Notes: generated by a model not told the origin, from the sequence alone. 64,000 nt of DNA from Paraburkholderia silvatlantica (GCF_003096715.1 NZ_QEOL01000003.1:248001-312000); one strand, 5' to 3'; shown: positions 15,805 through 24,970, counted from the stretch's first letter. Numbers and translations: made by a program.

Positions 15805-16953
15805 ATGCACTCAGCCGATCCGGGCGAGGCGCGTCCTCTCGCCGTCGCCATCACCGCCGCCGATGGCTTTACGCTTTGCGCCTATGTGTGGCGTCGACAC
15901 GCGCTGCTGAACGCGGACGCGTCGCGTGCGGTGGTCATCGTCAATTCGGCCACGTCGGTGCGCTGCCACTACTATTTCCGCTTTGGCGCATGGCTGTACC
16001 AGCAGGGTTTCGACGTGCTGGTCTACGACTACCGCGGCATTGGCGCTTCTCAGCCCGTTGCGCTCGCAACGCTCGATGCGAGCTGGCTGGAATGGGGCGA
16101 ACGCGATTTCGAAGCGGTGCTGCGCTACGCGCGAAGCATGTTCCCCGGACAGCCGATCGACGTCGTGGGGCATAGCATCGGCGGCTTTCTGATCGGGCTC
16201 GCGCCGTCGAATCATCTCATTCGCCGCGTCTTCACCGTCGGCACACAGTACGCATACTGGCGCGATTACGCGCCGCGCAGCATGCCGCTCATGCTCTGGA
16301 AATGGCACGTCGTGATGCCGGTTTTAACTGGCCTGGTGGGGTATTTCCCCGCATCGTGGTTCGGATGGATGGAGGACACGCCGCGCGGCGTCGCGAAGAT
16401 CTGGAGCCGGGGCCGCGCCCGCTTTGAAGACACGCTGAGCAAGGGGTCGCTCGCACGCACGCCAGCGCAGCGCGCGGACATCGTCGCCCGCTTTGGCAAC
16501 ATGCATGCGCCCATTCTTGCCGTCAGCTTCCCCGACGACCCGTTCGGCACCGTCCGCGCGATCGAACGCACGCTGCGCTACTTCACACACAGCGAGTCGA
16601 CGCATGTACGCATCGCACCTGCCTCAATTGGCGAACGCCGCATCGGGCACTTCGCGTTTTTTCACTCGCGATTCGAGCGCAGTCTGTGGCCGCTCGCGCG
16701 GCATTGGCTGGCCGACGGCAGCGTCATCGCAACGACGCCGGCAACCACGCACCCGAGTCCCGGCCACGCCGAGGTCGAGAGCGATTCGCCGAGCCACGCA
16801 ATGCCTGTCGCCATGCCGATCGGCACGCGCAAACAGGCCTGCGCGGTTGTGCCAATCGGGCCGGGCGTCTGGACGATCCGCAAGTCCGTGACGAACGCGA
16901 CCGCTGTGGAAAAAAACGGCGAGCGCGATCAGCGCTGTGATCGATTGCAGTGA
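15805..16953 (+). CDS. Alpha/beta hydrolase with an unusual C-terminal extension
   Basis: This 382-residue alpha/beta-fold hydrolase has VYDYRGIGAS near the oxyanion region and the nucleophile elbow GHSIGGF. The fold appears complete by about residue 306, where the family ends near FERSLWPLARHWLADG. The last 75 residues run antisense over a decayed EamA transporter gene (16662-17031) and are low in hydrophobic structure, so the original stop was probably lost and the frame reads into the remnant. ATG 15805 has GGAG 8 bases upstream. The gene is divergent from a LysR gene. Substrate unknown. Confidence 0.75.
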   Translation: MHSADPGEARPLAVAITAADGFTLCAYVWRRHALLNADASRAVVIVNSATSVRCHYYFRFGAWLYQQGFDVLVYDYRGIGASQPVALATLDASWLEWGERDFEAVLRYARSMFPGQPIDVVGHSIGGFLIGLAPSNHLIRRVFTVGTQYAYWRDYAPRSMPLMLWKWHVVMPVLTGLVGYFPASWFGWMEDTPRGVAKIWSRGRARFEDTLSKGSLARTPAQRADIVARFGNMHAPILAVSFPDDPFGTVRAIERTLRYFTHSESTHVRIAPASIGERRIGHFAFFHSRFERSLWPLARHWLADGSVIATTPATTHPSPGHAEVESDSPSHAMPVAMPIGTRKQACAVVPIGPGVWTIRKSVTNATAVEKNGERDQRCDRLQ

Positions 16954-17031
16954 CAGATGAAGCGTCCACGGGCGGTCTACGGCCAGGCTCACGGGGACCA
17001 GCAGGATTGTGCCGGCGATGAGCGGCCCCGC
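16662..17031 (-). pseudogene. EamA/DMT-family transporter remnant
   Basis: On the minus strand, one frame gives GPLIAGTILLVPVSLAVDRPW and LIALAVFF. After a shift, a second frame gives FFSTAVAFVTDLRIVQTPGP, GTTAQACLRVPIGMATG, and WLGESLSTSAWPGLG. Together they match the C-terminal half of an EamA (drug/metabolite) permease, where the motif GTTAQAYLRVPIG is typical. The shift is at a run of seven A (16910-16916 on the plus strand). The N-terminal half is missing and a GC-rich hairpin (17024-17046) marks the break. The gene is both truncated and frameshifted. Confidence 0.7.
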
Positions 17032-17230
17032 AGCAGGAGCGGGGCCGGACTCGCGCGCTGCAATCGCGCGACAGATACTGCAGGCGCATCCTTTCACCTG
17101 GTGCGGCGCATCAGCCAAGGCCGCATGATGCGGCTGGACGCGCGTTTCCCGGTTTCGGCTGCTTTGTTGCTATCTTGCTGAAATCGATGCTGCGAAGGGT
17201 TTTTCTGGCTATAGTTAAAGTGCTTTCTCA

Positions 17231-17277
17231 AACGCTTGATGCGATGCGGTAAGCATTGCGCCTTGCATCAAGAGCGT
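17231..17277. promoter_or_regulatory. Imperfect inverted repeat upstream of the small-protein gene
   Basis: Arms AACGCTTGATGC (17231-17242) and GCATCAAGAGCGTT (17264-17277) are complementary apart from a two-base bulge. The repeat lies about 70 bases before the ATG at 17349 and could be an operator or a leader RNA hairpin. Confidence 0.4.
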
Positions 17278-17348
17278 TCGGTTTGTGCAGGGTGTTTCGC
17301 GGTTTCCGGTGAAAACCTGCAAAACTGACCGATCTCTGGGAGGACCAG

Positions 17349-17570
17349 ATGAGACGCACGAAAACGCAGTCACTGCGTTATCAGGTCGAAAAATGGCTCG
17401 CACCTACTACACCGGTGCATGTCACCGCGTTTGGCCATACTCCTTCGGGCAGGGCGCGCTATGTGTGCGTGGAGACGCGTCAGACAACGGGATTTCACGC
17501 GCTGTTTTTCTTTCAGTATGACGACGGTTACTGGAATGTATTTCCTCCCGTGGGTGACCAGGCTTGGTGA
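17349..17570 (+). CDS. Small conserved protein, paralogue of the gene at 1974-2216
   Basis: The 73-residue product shares ordered blocks with the protein at 1974-2216: KWLAPTTPV, RYVCVE, FFFQYDDGYW and VFPP. No named family is recognised. GGGAGGACCAG before the ATG is a strong ribosome site, and an inverted repeat lies upstream at 17231-17277. Here it stands alone, between the alpha/beta hydrolase and a frameshifted MFS gene, without kinase, phosphatase or leader-peptide neighbours. It has no signal peptide or membrane segment. Two dispersed copies in one window suggest a gene family of some size in this genome. Confidence 0.7.
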   Translation: MRRTKTQSLRYQVEKWLAPTTPVHVTAFGHTPSGRARYVCVETRQTTGFHALFFFQYDDGYWNVFPPVGDQAW

Positions 17571-17693
17571 GGCGGAAATATAGCTGGATATCCAATATAG
17601 GAGAAAGTGCTTCGCTGCCTCTCCGCTTTCTGGATGCAGGAGAGAAGGCGCGAGGCTGCCGAGATGACAGGATAGAAAGGAATCCAGAGCAAA

Positions 17694-19158
17694 TCACGGC
17701 ATGCCGGAGCCGTTCGCATGCATGCGCCGATGCAGCGGTCCCAGCGCCATGGAGAGCAATGCGCAAGGCAGCAGGATTGCGACGAGTGCGAACATCGTCG
17801 TCCTGAACGCATGTGCGTAATCGGTCATGCCGGGCGCCGCGCCGAGCGTCGAGAAGAACAGGCCGCCTAGCGTCGCCGCGCCGACGGCCGCGCCGATCTG
17901 CAGCGTTGCCGTGACCATGCCCGAGGCGGTGCCTGCGCGCTCGGGCTCCACTTCGGCCAGCACGATGCGCACGACGGAGGGCAAAATGAGCCCCTGGCCT
18001 ATGCCGATCGCGGCGAGTCCCAAGTAGAATCCGGCGCCGGGCTGTGCCACGCCCGCAAGCCCGGCCGCAATCGCAAGCCCGCCCGCGAGCAGCAAATAGC
18101 CCAGTGTCAGCACGCGATAGCCGCCGAAGCGATGCACGAGGCGCGGCATCAGCAGCGGGCTGGAAAGAAAGCCGATGCCAAACGGCAGGATCCCGAGTCC
18201 CGAAGCAAGCGGCGTCCAATGCAGGCCGCCTTGCAGATAAATGCCGTAGGTCAGGAAGAACGCGCTCATCGTATAGAAGAGGAACGCCAGCACGAGACCT
18301 AGCGCGATGACCGGATTGCGGAAGAGGCGCACGTCGAGAAGTGGATCCTTGCCGTTGACCAGGCTGCGCCATTCCACGCGCAGCAGCAGGCCGAGCATGG
18401 GCAGCGAGCCGGCGAGGCAGACGCGCATCCAGAGCGGCCAGCCCGACTCGCGTCCGCGCGTGAGCGGATAGACGAGCATCAGCAGAAACAGCGACAGCAG
18501 CAGGGTGCCCGGCACGTCGATGCGCTTGCCGCGCGGCGGCCGGCTTTCCGGGATGAAGCGCCAGGCCGATGAGCGCGAACACGCCAATGGGCAGGTTGAC
18601 AAGAAAGATCGCGCGCCAGCCCAGACCGAACGGGTGCAGGCTGATGAGCGCGCCGCCGCCAAGCTGGCCGATCACGGCGGCAATGCCGAACACGAAGGCA
18701 TAAAGCCCCATCACGCGTACCTGCTCGTGAGGCGCGAATACGCTGCGGATCGTGGCGAGCACCTGCGGGGCGAGGGTCGCGGCGAACAGGCCTTGCAGGA
18801 TGCGCCCGGCGACGAGCGCCGTGCCGCCGGTGGCCAGGCCGCAGAACGTGGAGGCGACGACGAAGCCCGCCATGCCCGCCATGAAGATGCGTTTGCGGCC
18901 GTATAGGTCGCCGAGGCGGCCGCCCGTGATCAGCATGACGGCATTCGCGCACGCGTAGGCCGAGACCACCAGCTGGAGTTCGGACGCGTTCGCGCCGAGT
19001 CCGTCGCGAATGGCGGGCAGCGCGAGGTTCACGATGAAGTAGTCGAGTGGCGGCAGAATTGCGCCCACCAGCAAAACGGCCAGCGCCCAGCCGTGATGGC
19101 CGTGGCTGGCGGCGGCACGGGGCGCCGCGGCACAGGCGGCGTATGTATTGTCAGACAT
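17694..19158 (-). pseudogene. DHA2-type MFS efflux transporter split by a frameshift
   Basis: Two minus-strand frames join into one 14-helix EmrB/QacA-type drug exporter. The first frame (from ATG 19158) has PPLDYFIVNLALPAI and GGRLGDLYGRKR, up to about ALIGLALHP. The family sequence then continues in another frame with PESRPPRGKRIDVPGTLLLS and runs to the end at 17694. The break is at a run of three C (18550-18552 on the opposite strand); removing one base restores the full reading frame. The rest of both halves is intact, so this may be a very recent mutation or a sequencing error. It is divergent from the LysR gene at 19329, its likely regulator. Confidence 0.75.
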
Positions 19159-19295
19159 GAGTGTGCTCACTGATAAAGGGCCGGACTTCGTCAGGCCGCG
19201 CTATCCAGCACGCGCGCAGCTTGAGCGCCCAGTTAGCGTCCAGTCGGCATTGTGATCGACCTCTATCTGACGGAAAAGCGGGAATTGATGGTACT

Positions 19296-19318
19296 ATCCA
19301 TCGAGTTATTCGATGGAT
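19296..19318. promoter_or_regulatory. Perfect 9-bp inverted repeat, likely LysR operator
   Basis: Arms ATCCATCGA and TCGATGGAT are separated by GTTAT. The site ends 11 bases before the LysR start at 19329, in the gap shared with the divergent MFS gene, so it fits an autoregulatory site. An extra GATGG half-site lies just upstream. Confidence 0.55.
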
Positions 19319-19328
19319 GTGGAGTGTC

Positions 19329-20207
19329 ATGCGTGGCTTCGAATTCGACCAGTTGAAGACGTTCGCGGCGGTGGCGAACGTGGGCAGCCTTTCGGCGGCG
19401 GCGCCGCTGCTGCATCTTTCGCAATCCACGATCAGCGAGCAGGTGCGCAAGCTCGAGGTGCGCGCGGGCATGCCGCTTTTCGTGCGCAGCAAGCGCGGCG
19501 TGGAGCTCACGCCCGCGGGCACGCGTCTGCTCGAACACGCGCGGCGTCTCGTGGCGCTCAACGAAGCCGCCTTCGACGACGTGCGCGGCCAGGCCATCAA
19601 GGGAGAGCTGCGCGTGGCGATCACCGAGTACTTCCGTACTAACGAGGTGGCCGGTTTGCTCGTGCGGCTGCGCGATTGCTATGCGCAACTGAGCTTGCAC
19701 GTGAGCGCGATGAAGAGCGCCGATATCGAGGTCGCGTATGCGAAGCGGCAGATCGATCTCGGCGTGGTCATGCACCTGTCGAGCGGCCCGTTCCGGCCCG
19801 CCGCCACCGACGCGGACACGCGCTGGGAGTTGCTGCGCGAGCCGCTCTACTGGGTCGCGTCGCCGATGCTCGCCGAGCAGTTGCCGCAAGCGTTGCCGCT
19901 CGTGCTGCTGCCGGGCGACTGCATGATGCACCAGGTCGCGGTGCGCTCGCTCGAAGAAAATGACATTCCCTACGTGCTCGTTCACAGCGCATCGGGCGTG
20001 GCCGGGCTGCAGTCCATGCTCGCGGCCGGTCTGGGCGTGGGATGCCTGTGCGCATCGGCGATCGGGGAGGGCCTCGTGCGGCTCGGCCCGAAGCACCGGC
20101 TGCCGGCCTTGCCCGATGCCGTGTTCTCGCTCATGCCGCCGCATCCCGGCGAAGGGGACACCGTGACACAAGCGAGAGAGGTGCTGGCGCGGCAACTGCT
20201 GGTGTGA
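19329..20207 (+). CDS. LysR-family transcriptional regulator
   Basis: This 292-residue LysR regulator has an N-terminal DNA-binding domain (FDQLKTFAAVANVGSLSAAA, then SQSTISEQVRKLE) and a C-terminal effector-binding domain, with EYFRTNEVAGLLVRL at its start. The ATG at 19329 is preferred over in-frame starts reaching back to 19161 because it begins at the conserved first helix. It is divergent from the frameshifted DHA2 efflux gene, an arrangement typical of a regulator controlling an adjacent pump. A perfect inverted repeat at 19296-19318 lies in its leader. Its effector cannot be named. Confidence 0.85.
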   Translation: MRGFEFDQLKTFAAVANVGSLSAAAPLLHLSQSTISEQVRKLEVRAGMPLFVRSKRGVELTPAGTRLLEHARRLVALNEAAFDDVRGQAIKGELRVAITEYFRTNEVAGLLVRLRDCYAQLSLHVSAMKSADIEVAYAKRQIDLGVVMHLSSGPFRPAATDADTRWELLREPLYWVASPMLAEQLPQALPLVLLPGDCMMHQVAVRSLEENDIPYVLVHSASGVAGLQSMLAAGLGVGCLCASAIGEGLVRLGPKHRLPALPDAVFSLMPPHPGEGDTVTQAREVLARQLLV

Positions 20208-20237
20208 CGCGTTCGCCGCGCCGGCGTGCTTCGCGCC

Positions 20238-22364
20238 TCAATGCGGCACGTTCACGACTCCGTCACCCGTGCGAATCGCATTGCTGCCGGGATTCTCCAC
20301 GATGGCCGGCAGGTTAGCGAGACCCAGCGGCGGCGCGGCGCCCGGGCTGCCGCCGCGCGGGATCGTGCGGATGACCTGGGAAGGCGGCAGCGGCGTGCCA
20401 TTTTTCAGATGATTCCACATCAGATTGAGCGCCGCGATGTTGTAGTAGTGCACCGGCACGAAGTGCGTATCGAAGCCCGGTACGGCGAGGAACGCATCGA
20501 AGTGCTGCCCGTTCATCACCTCGTACAGCGACAAGCGGCTGCGCGAACCTTCCCGTTCGCTGTTAGCCGCGAGATACGCGCGCGACGCATGATTGATCGG
20601 TACGAGCGCGTCGCTGCGGCCTTGCACGATGATCGCGGGCTTGCCGTGCAGGTTCGCATTCACGCTGATCGCCTGCACGCTCTGGCGCATGCGCGGATCT
20701 CCCTTCGTCCACAACGCGCGCAGACATGCCGCGCCCGCGAAGCTGGCATCGGGCGTGGCGAGCCGATGGTCGGCGCCGCCTGGCGGCGTGAGGTTGTAGA
20801 CGAGATTGACGCCATTGGTCGGCGGCACACCGTTGCCTACGCCAAAGAGGGTGAGCATTGGCGAAACGGCGGGCGCAACGCCCGCAGCGCCCGTCGAAGC
20901 GTTCGTCGTGCCGAAGCTGAAGCCGCACAGGTTGTCGAGCACGCTCGAGCGCGTGTAGGCATCGGCATAGGTCACCGCAACAGCCGGGACGGCCTGTGAA
21001 TCCCACATCGGCGCGTGCAGCAGATCGGAGTCCGCTTCATAGCCGGCCTCATGCAGGCGTGCGAGCGCGTCGTTCGCCTGCGCCTGCGTGTCGCCGCCGT
21101 GGATGTAGCCTGCCGCCGCGAGCGATGCGCAGCGCGCCTCGCGAATGGCGGTCGTGGTCGCCACGGGCAGCGCCGTGAGATAGGGCGCGCCGGCGGCGGC
21201 GTCTGCGAGCGCGGCGCAGGGTTGCAGCAGGTTCGCGAGCGTCATGTAGTCGGCCAGCGGTTTGCCGGCCGCGGCAATACGCTGACCGCCTTCCCTGACT
21301 TGCGCGTCGCCGGGCATGCGCACATTGATCTGCGGTTCGCCGACCACGACCGCCGTGATCCACTTGCCCGTGTCCTGTTCGGCTGCCGCGAGCGACGCGC
21401 CGCCGCCGTTGCTCACGGATGCGGCGATCGTCGTGATGTCGCCGGGCGCGTAGCGCACACCCCGATTCGATGCGTCGACGCGCGGCGCGAACTGCTGGTT
21501 GAGCACCCAGTACGCGAACTGGACCGCTTCGAGTGTGTCCTTGCCCCAGTCCGCTTCGGGGTTCAACTGCGAATGCGCGTGCTTGAACGCATAACGGTTC
21601 GGAAACTTCTGGTTGTAGGCGGCGAGCGCGCCAGCCGGCACGTTCGCGGTGAACAGGCTCGTGCGTCCGGCCGTTGCGGCGTTGGCCGTGACGCCATCGA
21701 TCAACGTCACGAGGCCGCTCATCAGTTCCTGCGCACCGTTCCCCGTGCCCTTGTCGCTATAGGCAACCGCACAGCCGCGCTTGAGTCCCCACTCGCCGGC
21801 CGCCGAGATTGCGCCGTACACGCCGCGCGAGCCCGACGACGTCGCTGTCACGATGCACGGGTTCGCCGGATCGAAGCTGGTCGGCACCTGCACGAGCAGG
21901 CTGACGTTCTGGCGGCCGCTGCCGTCGTCGGCAAACGCGAGATATTCGGTGCCGGCAATTTTGCCTTCCCCCAGGGTGTCGTTGCCGTAGACATCGACGT
22001 TGGGCCCCCAGAAGCGGCCATAACCGCCGTTCGCAGTGGTATCGACAAGCGCGCGATAGTTCGACCAGATCGCGAGCCTGCGCAATTCTGCTGCCGTCAG
22101 GGCCGCTGGGTTCGCGATGGCCGGTTGCGCCCCGGCAAGCCCGGTTTTACCGAGTCCGGCGGTCAACAGATCGTCGCTCACGCCATCGTAACTGGTGGTT
22201 TGCAGACTGCTCGCCACCACGAACGACGGCAGTCTGTTCAATGCCGGGTGGCTGGCGTGACTTTCGGCAGCGTGTGCGCCGGGCACGAGCGCCGCGCCTG
22301 CGATGGCGATTGCGGCGCTCACGCGCGCCGTTTTACGCCGGACTGCGAACGGGGTATCTCTCAT
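20238..22364 (-). CDS. D-(-)-3-hydroxybutyrate oligomer hydrolase
   Basis: This 708-residue protein matches the 3HB-oligomer hydrolase family (PF10605) along its length. These enzymes hydrolyse soluble oligomers of 3-hydroxybutyrate, made during breakdown of poly(3-hydroxybutyrate), to monomers. Visible family segments are RALVDTTANGGYGRFWGPN, ATSSGSRGVYGA, the probable nucleophile region ASVSNGGGAS, and IIVQGRSDALVPINHASRAY near the C-terminus. A signal peptide ends at about GAHAAE, so the enzyme is exported, which suits extracellular or periplasmic oligomers. The ATG at 22364 is chosen because AAGGAG lies 7 bases upstream. It is convergent with the LysR gene by 30 bases. Confidence 0.88.
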   Translation of the reverse strand: MRDTPFAVRRKTARVSAAIAIAGAALVPGAHAAESHASHPALNRLPSFVVASSLQTTSYDGVSDDLLTAGLGKTGLAGAQPAIANPAALTAAELRRLAIWSNYRALVDTTANGGYGRFWGPNVDVYGNDTLGEGKIAGTEYLAFADDGSGRQNVSLLVQVPTSFDPANPCIVTATSSGSRGVYGAISAAGEWGLKRGCAVAYSDKGTGNGAQELMSGLVTLIDGVTANAATAGRTSLFTANVPAGALAAYNQKFPNRYAFKHAHSQLNPEADWGKDTLEAVQFAYWVLNQQFAPRVDASNRGVRYAPGDITTIAASVSNGGGASLAAAEQDTGKWITAVVVGEPQINVRMPGDAQVREGGQRIAAAGKPLADYMTLANLLQPCAALADAAAGAPYLTALPVATTTAIREARCASLAAAGYIHGGDTQAQANDALARLHEAGYEADSDLLHAPMWDSQAVPAVAVTYADAYTRSSVLDNLCGFSFGTTNASTGAAGVAPAVSPMLTLFGVGNGVPPTNGVNLVYNLTPPGGADHRLATPDASFAGAACLRALWTKGDPRMRQSVQAISVNANLHGKPAIIVQGRSDALVPINHASRAYLAANSEREGSRSRLSLYEVMNGQHFDAFLAVPGFDTHFVPVHYYNIAALNLMWNHLKNGTPLPPSQVIRTIPRGGSPGAAPPLGLANLPAIVENPGSNAIRTGDGVVNVPH

Positions 22365-22598
22365 GGGTGTCTCCTTGTTTGTTGTTAGCGTAGGACGCAC
22401 TGCATCGGGAAGACCGTTTCGACGTGCCGGCATCGCGGCACCCATGGACATTAGGACATCCTGAAAGCAGATACCAGAAGAGAATGCATGCGGGCACAAG
22501 GGGATCGCCTTCCATGCCGTGCCGGCGCCGGAAGGGCGAACTTGCCTGCAGTTCGCGCGCGTCGGGGATCGCGTTCCCTTGGCAGCTTCCTTGCGGGG

Positions 22599-23699
22599 TC
22601 ATTTGCAGAGCAGGAGCAGGCGCTCCTGATCCGGGCATGGCCGTCCGTCGGCTCTCTGCGCGGCGGCGGCACCTTGTGCCGCGGTCGAACCCGTGGCGGC
22701 CTGCATCGCGGCGCGATGCGCGAAACACGCCTTCAGACGTCGCTCGACGGGCGGATAGTATTGCCAGCCTTTGCCGAGGCCCGGCAGTTCGAGCTTCACC
22801 TGCTTCCACTTCGGATGGCCGTGCTCCTGCAGGTTGGTGAAGTTCTCGCAGAGCGAATCGGCAAAGCGCCTCAGGTTGCCGACTGTATCGCGCAGGTTGT
22901 AGTCGTAGGTGACGAGAAAGGCCTTGACCGTCCACGTCGGCACGTCTTCCTTGAGCCAGTTCGGGTAGCTCGACACGTGGATCGTTGCGGGATAGTAGGT
23001 TTGCTTTGCACGCGCTGTTTCTGGCGCGTTCGGATCGACGCGCAGGAAGCGGATCTGCTGCAGCAGTTCGGGGTTCATGTCGGTAAAGAGCTTGGCGGGC
23101 TGCCCGGCGACGATGATCGCCACATCGATCTTCTTGACGATGAGCGCAGCCAGCGCGTCTTCGTTGCTCAGGTGCTGCGCGTTCTGCTCGGGAATGGGCT
23201 GGCCGAACATGAGGCGGTACAGCGTCGTCGCCGACTGCGCGGTGCCGCTGCCGATCAGGCCAACGCTGATCACCTTGTCCTTGATCTCGTTGATCGTCTT
23301 CATCGGCGAGTCGTTACGCACGACGAAGTAGATCTCTTCGTCATAGAGCGGCATGATGAGCCGCAGCGGCCTGATCAGCGTGCCGGCCTCTTCGTTGCCG
23401 GAATTGGCCATGTCGACGTAGGCCTGATAGACGTCGGACTGCACGAGCGCGAGCTTCACGCCGGGCTCGAACCGCATGCGCTGCACGTTTTCCGCCGAGC
23501 CTTTCGACGGGATCACTTCGAGATCAATGCCGGCTGGCTGTGCGACCCATTTCGCCAGGTCCTGGCCGATCTGAATGTAGGTGCCGCGTTCCGGTCCGGT
23601 CACGATCCGGTAGTGCGCGTCCACCTCGGCGGCGATGGCGAGCGCCGGGAAAAGCAGGGCGATCAGCGCCGCCACTCCCGCCAGGGTCTTTTTCAGCAT
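22599..23699 (-). CDS. TAXI-family TRAP transporter solute-binding protein
   Basis: This 366-residue periplasmic binding protein of the TAXI (TRAP-associated extracytoplasmic) type has a signal peptide ending ALAIAAE. The family pattern includes RIVTGPERGTYIQIGQDLAKW, GSAENVQRM, LALVQSDVYQAY and SVGLIGSGTAQSA. These proteins pass small acids or amino acids to a fused TRAP permease, but no permease gene is visible here, so it acts with a distant transporter or as a sensor. The C-terminal 40 residues are Ala/Gln-rich and end LLLLCK, beyond the usual fold. GGGAGAG precedes the ATG at 23699. The gene follows the zinc-ribbon gene by 59 bases on the same strand, suggesting one operon. Confidence 0.83.
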   Translation of the reverse strand: MLKKTLAGVAALIALLFPALAIAAEVDAHYRIVTGPERGTYIQIGQDLAKWVAQPAGIDLEVIPSKGSAENVQRMRFEPGVKLALVQSDVYQAYVDMANSGNEEAGTLIRPLRLIMPLYDEEIYFVVRNDSPMKTINEIKDKVISVGLIGSGTAQSATTLYRLMFGQPIPEQNAQHLSNEDALAALIVKKIDVAIIVAGQPAKLFTDMNPELLQQIRFLRVDPNAPETARAKQTYYPATIHVSSYPNWLKEDVPTWTVKAFLVTYDYNLRDTVGNLRRFADSLCENFTNLQEHGHPKWKQVKLELPGLGKGWQYYPPVERRLKACFAHRAAMQAATGSTAAQGAAAAQRADGRPCPDQERLLLLCK

Positions 23700-23758
23700 G
23701 GTCTCTCTCCCGCCTTGTTTGGATGTACAGCAGATTTCGATGTGTTCTGGAATCCTGT

Positions 23759-24970
23759 TCAATGCGTGGCGCCCGGCGGCGCGGCGCGCTTCCAGCCGTT
23801 TTGCACGATCGCGCGCTCCTGCGCGTCGACGCTGTTGTCGCCACCGGCGGGACTGGCGGCCGTCGCGACGTTCGCCGCGTTCCCGGCATTCGTCGCGTTC
23901 GCAGTGTTCATCGCGCCGGGCAGTGGGGGCGGCGATGCGCCCGCATTCCAATCCTGCGACGACGGCAGCCGCACGCTGTTCGCGCCGCGCGGCAATGCCG
24001 TTGCTGCGTTCGTTTGCGGGGCGCCATTGGGTGGGCTTAGCGGCTTCCAGGCCGACGCTACGATGGCGCGCTCCATCAACGACTGCGCGGCTTGACTGCT
24101 CGAGTCGATCGCGAGCGCTTCCGACGCCTGTTGCTGCACGCAGGCCCAGGCACGCTGCGCGACGCAGCGGTCTGCGTTTTGCAGCGCGCTATCGCGCCGT
24201 TGCTCGCGCGCAGCAATATCGCCTTGCAGGGCGCGCGCCTCCTCGTTGTCCGCGTCGCGCGCGAGCACGGCACTGGCCGCGGCCTTGGCGTCGAACAGGT
24301 TATTCTCCGCAAGGCTGGTCCGCGCGACACGCAGGCCCTCGGCCACGTCCGCGAATTGCGGCGCCGGGTGCGCATTGCGCGAGGGCGATTGCGGCTGCTC
24401 GCTCATCTGCTTGCCATCGGCAGCGGACGTCTCATCAGCCTGCTGCGCAGACGCATGGGTCGAAACCGAACCGCCCGAAGAGTGCAGGGTCTCTTCGCCG
24501 GCTGTGCCCTCGCGCTGCCGGCTCGTGCCGAGCAGCAGATACGTGCCGTACGCGAACGCAAGAATGAGTGCGAATATGAACAGGCCCCTGGGAAAGAGCC
24601 ATTGCCCCATCTGCGAAATCCGCAACCCGTGTGCAAGCGCCAAGGTGTGCTGCGCGCCGTGCTGATAGCCGGTGTCGAGCGACGGCTCGTCGGTCGCGGG
24701 CGCGACCGCTTGCGCGAGCTTCGCGGCCGCAGGGGCAGGGGCAGGGGCAGGGGCAGGGGCAGGGGCAGGGGCAGGGGCAGGGGCAGGGGGCGCCGCCGCC
24801 GTGGCGCCGAGGGGTGTCAGTGTGGCTTTCGGATGGGTGCCCAGCGCGACTTTGTCGAGAGGACAATCCGTGCCGCAGTAAGGACAGAATTCGAAGTTCT
24901 CGTACAGCAGTCCGCCGCAACGCTTGCACGCTGCGGGGAAATTCTGGTCGCGACCAATCTGAGCGGACAT
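23759..24970 (-). CDS. Zinc-ribbon membrane protein with Ala-Pro repeat
   Basis: This 403-residue protein is of unknown function. Near the N-terminus CKRCGG and FCPYCGTDC form a four-cysteine zinc ribbon. An (Ala-Pro)n rod of about 20 residues follows at about 61-80, encoded by the repeat at 24731-24784. One transmembrane helix (about 125-148) follows, then a hydrophilic region with a helical, TPR-like part (about 205-290) and an Asn/Ala-rich tail. The layout suggests a cytoplasmic zinc ribbon and a periplasmic arm. It precedes the TAXI binding-protein gene by 59 bases on the same strand, so the two may work together. Confidence 0.65.
   Translation of the reverse strand: MSAQIGRDQNFPAACKRCGGLLYENFEFCPYCGTDCPLDKVALGTHPKATLTPLGATAAAPPAPAPAPAPAPAPAPAPAPAAAKLAQAVAPATDEPSLDTGYQHGAQHTLALAHGLRISQMGQWLFPRGLFIFALILAFAYGTYLLLGTSRQREGTAGEETLHSSGGSVSTHASAQQADETSAADGKQMSEQPQSPSRNAHPAPQFADVAEGLRVARTSLAENNLFDAKAAASAVLARDADNEEARALQGDIAAREQRRDSALQNADRCVAQRAWACVQQQASEALAIDSSSQAAQSLMERAIVASAWKPLSPPNGAPQTNAATALPRGANSVRLPSSQDWNAGASPPPLPGAMNTANATNAGNAANVATAASPAGGDNSVDAQERAIVQNGWKRAAPPGATH
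24731..24784. repeat. Hexanucleotide tandem repeat (9 copies of AGGGGC)
   Basis: Nine perfect AGGGGC units, with a tenth partial unit, lie inside the zinc-ribbon gene and encode alternating Ala-Pro. Copy-number change would lengthen or shorten the rod in steps of two residues without changing frame. Confidence 0.9.

Noticed and set aside
24731..24784. A CRISPR-like or regulatory repeat
   Set aside because: The units are six bases, contiguous and in frame with Ala-Pro codons; there are no spacers.
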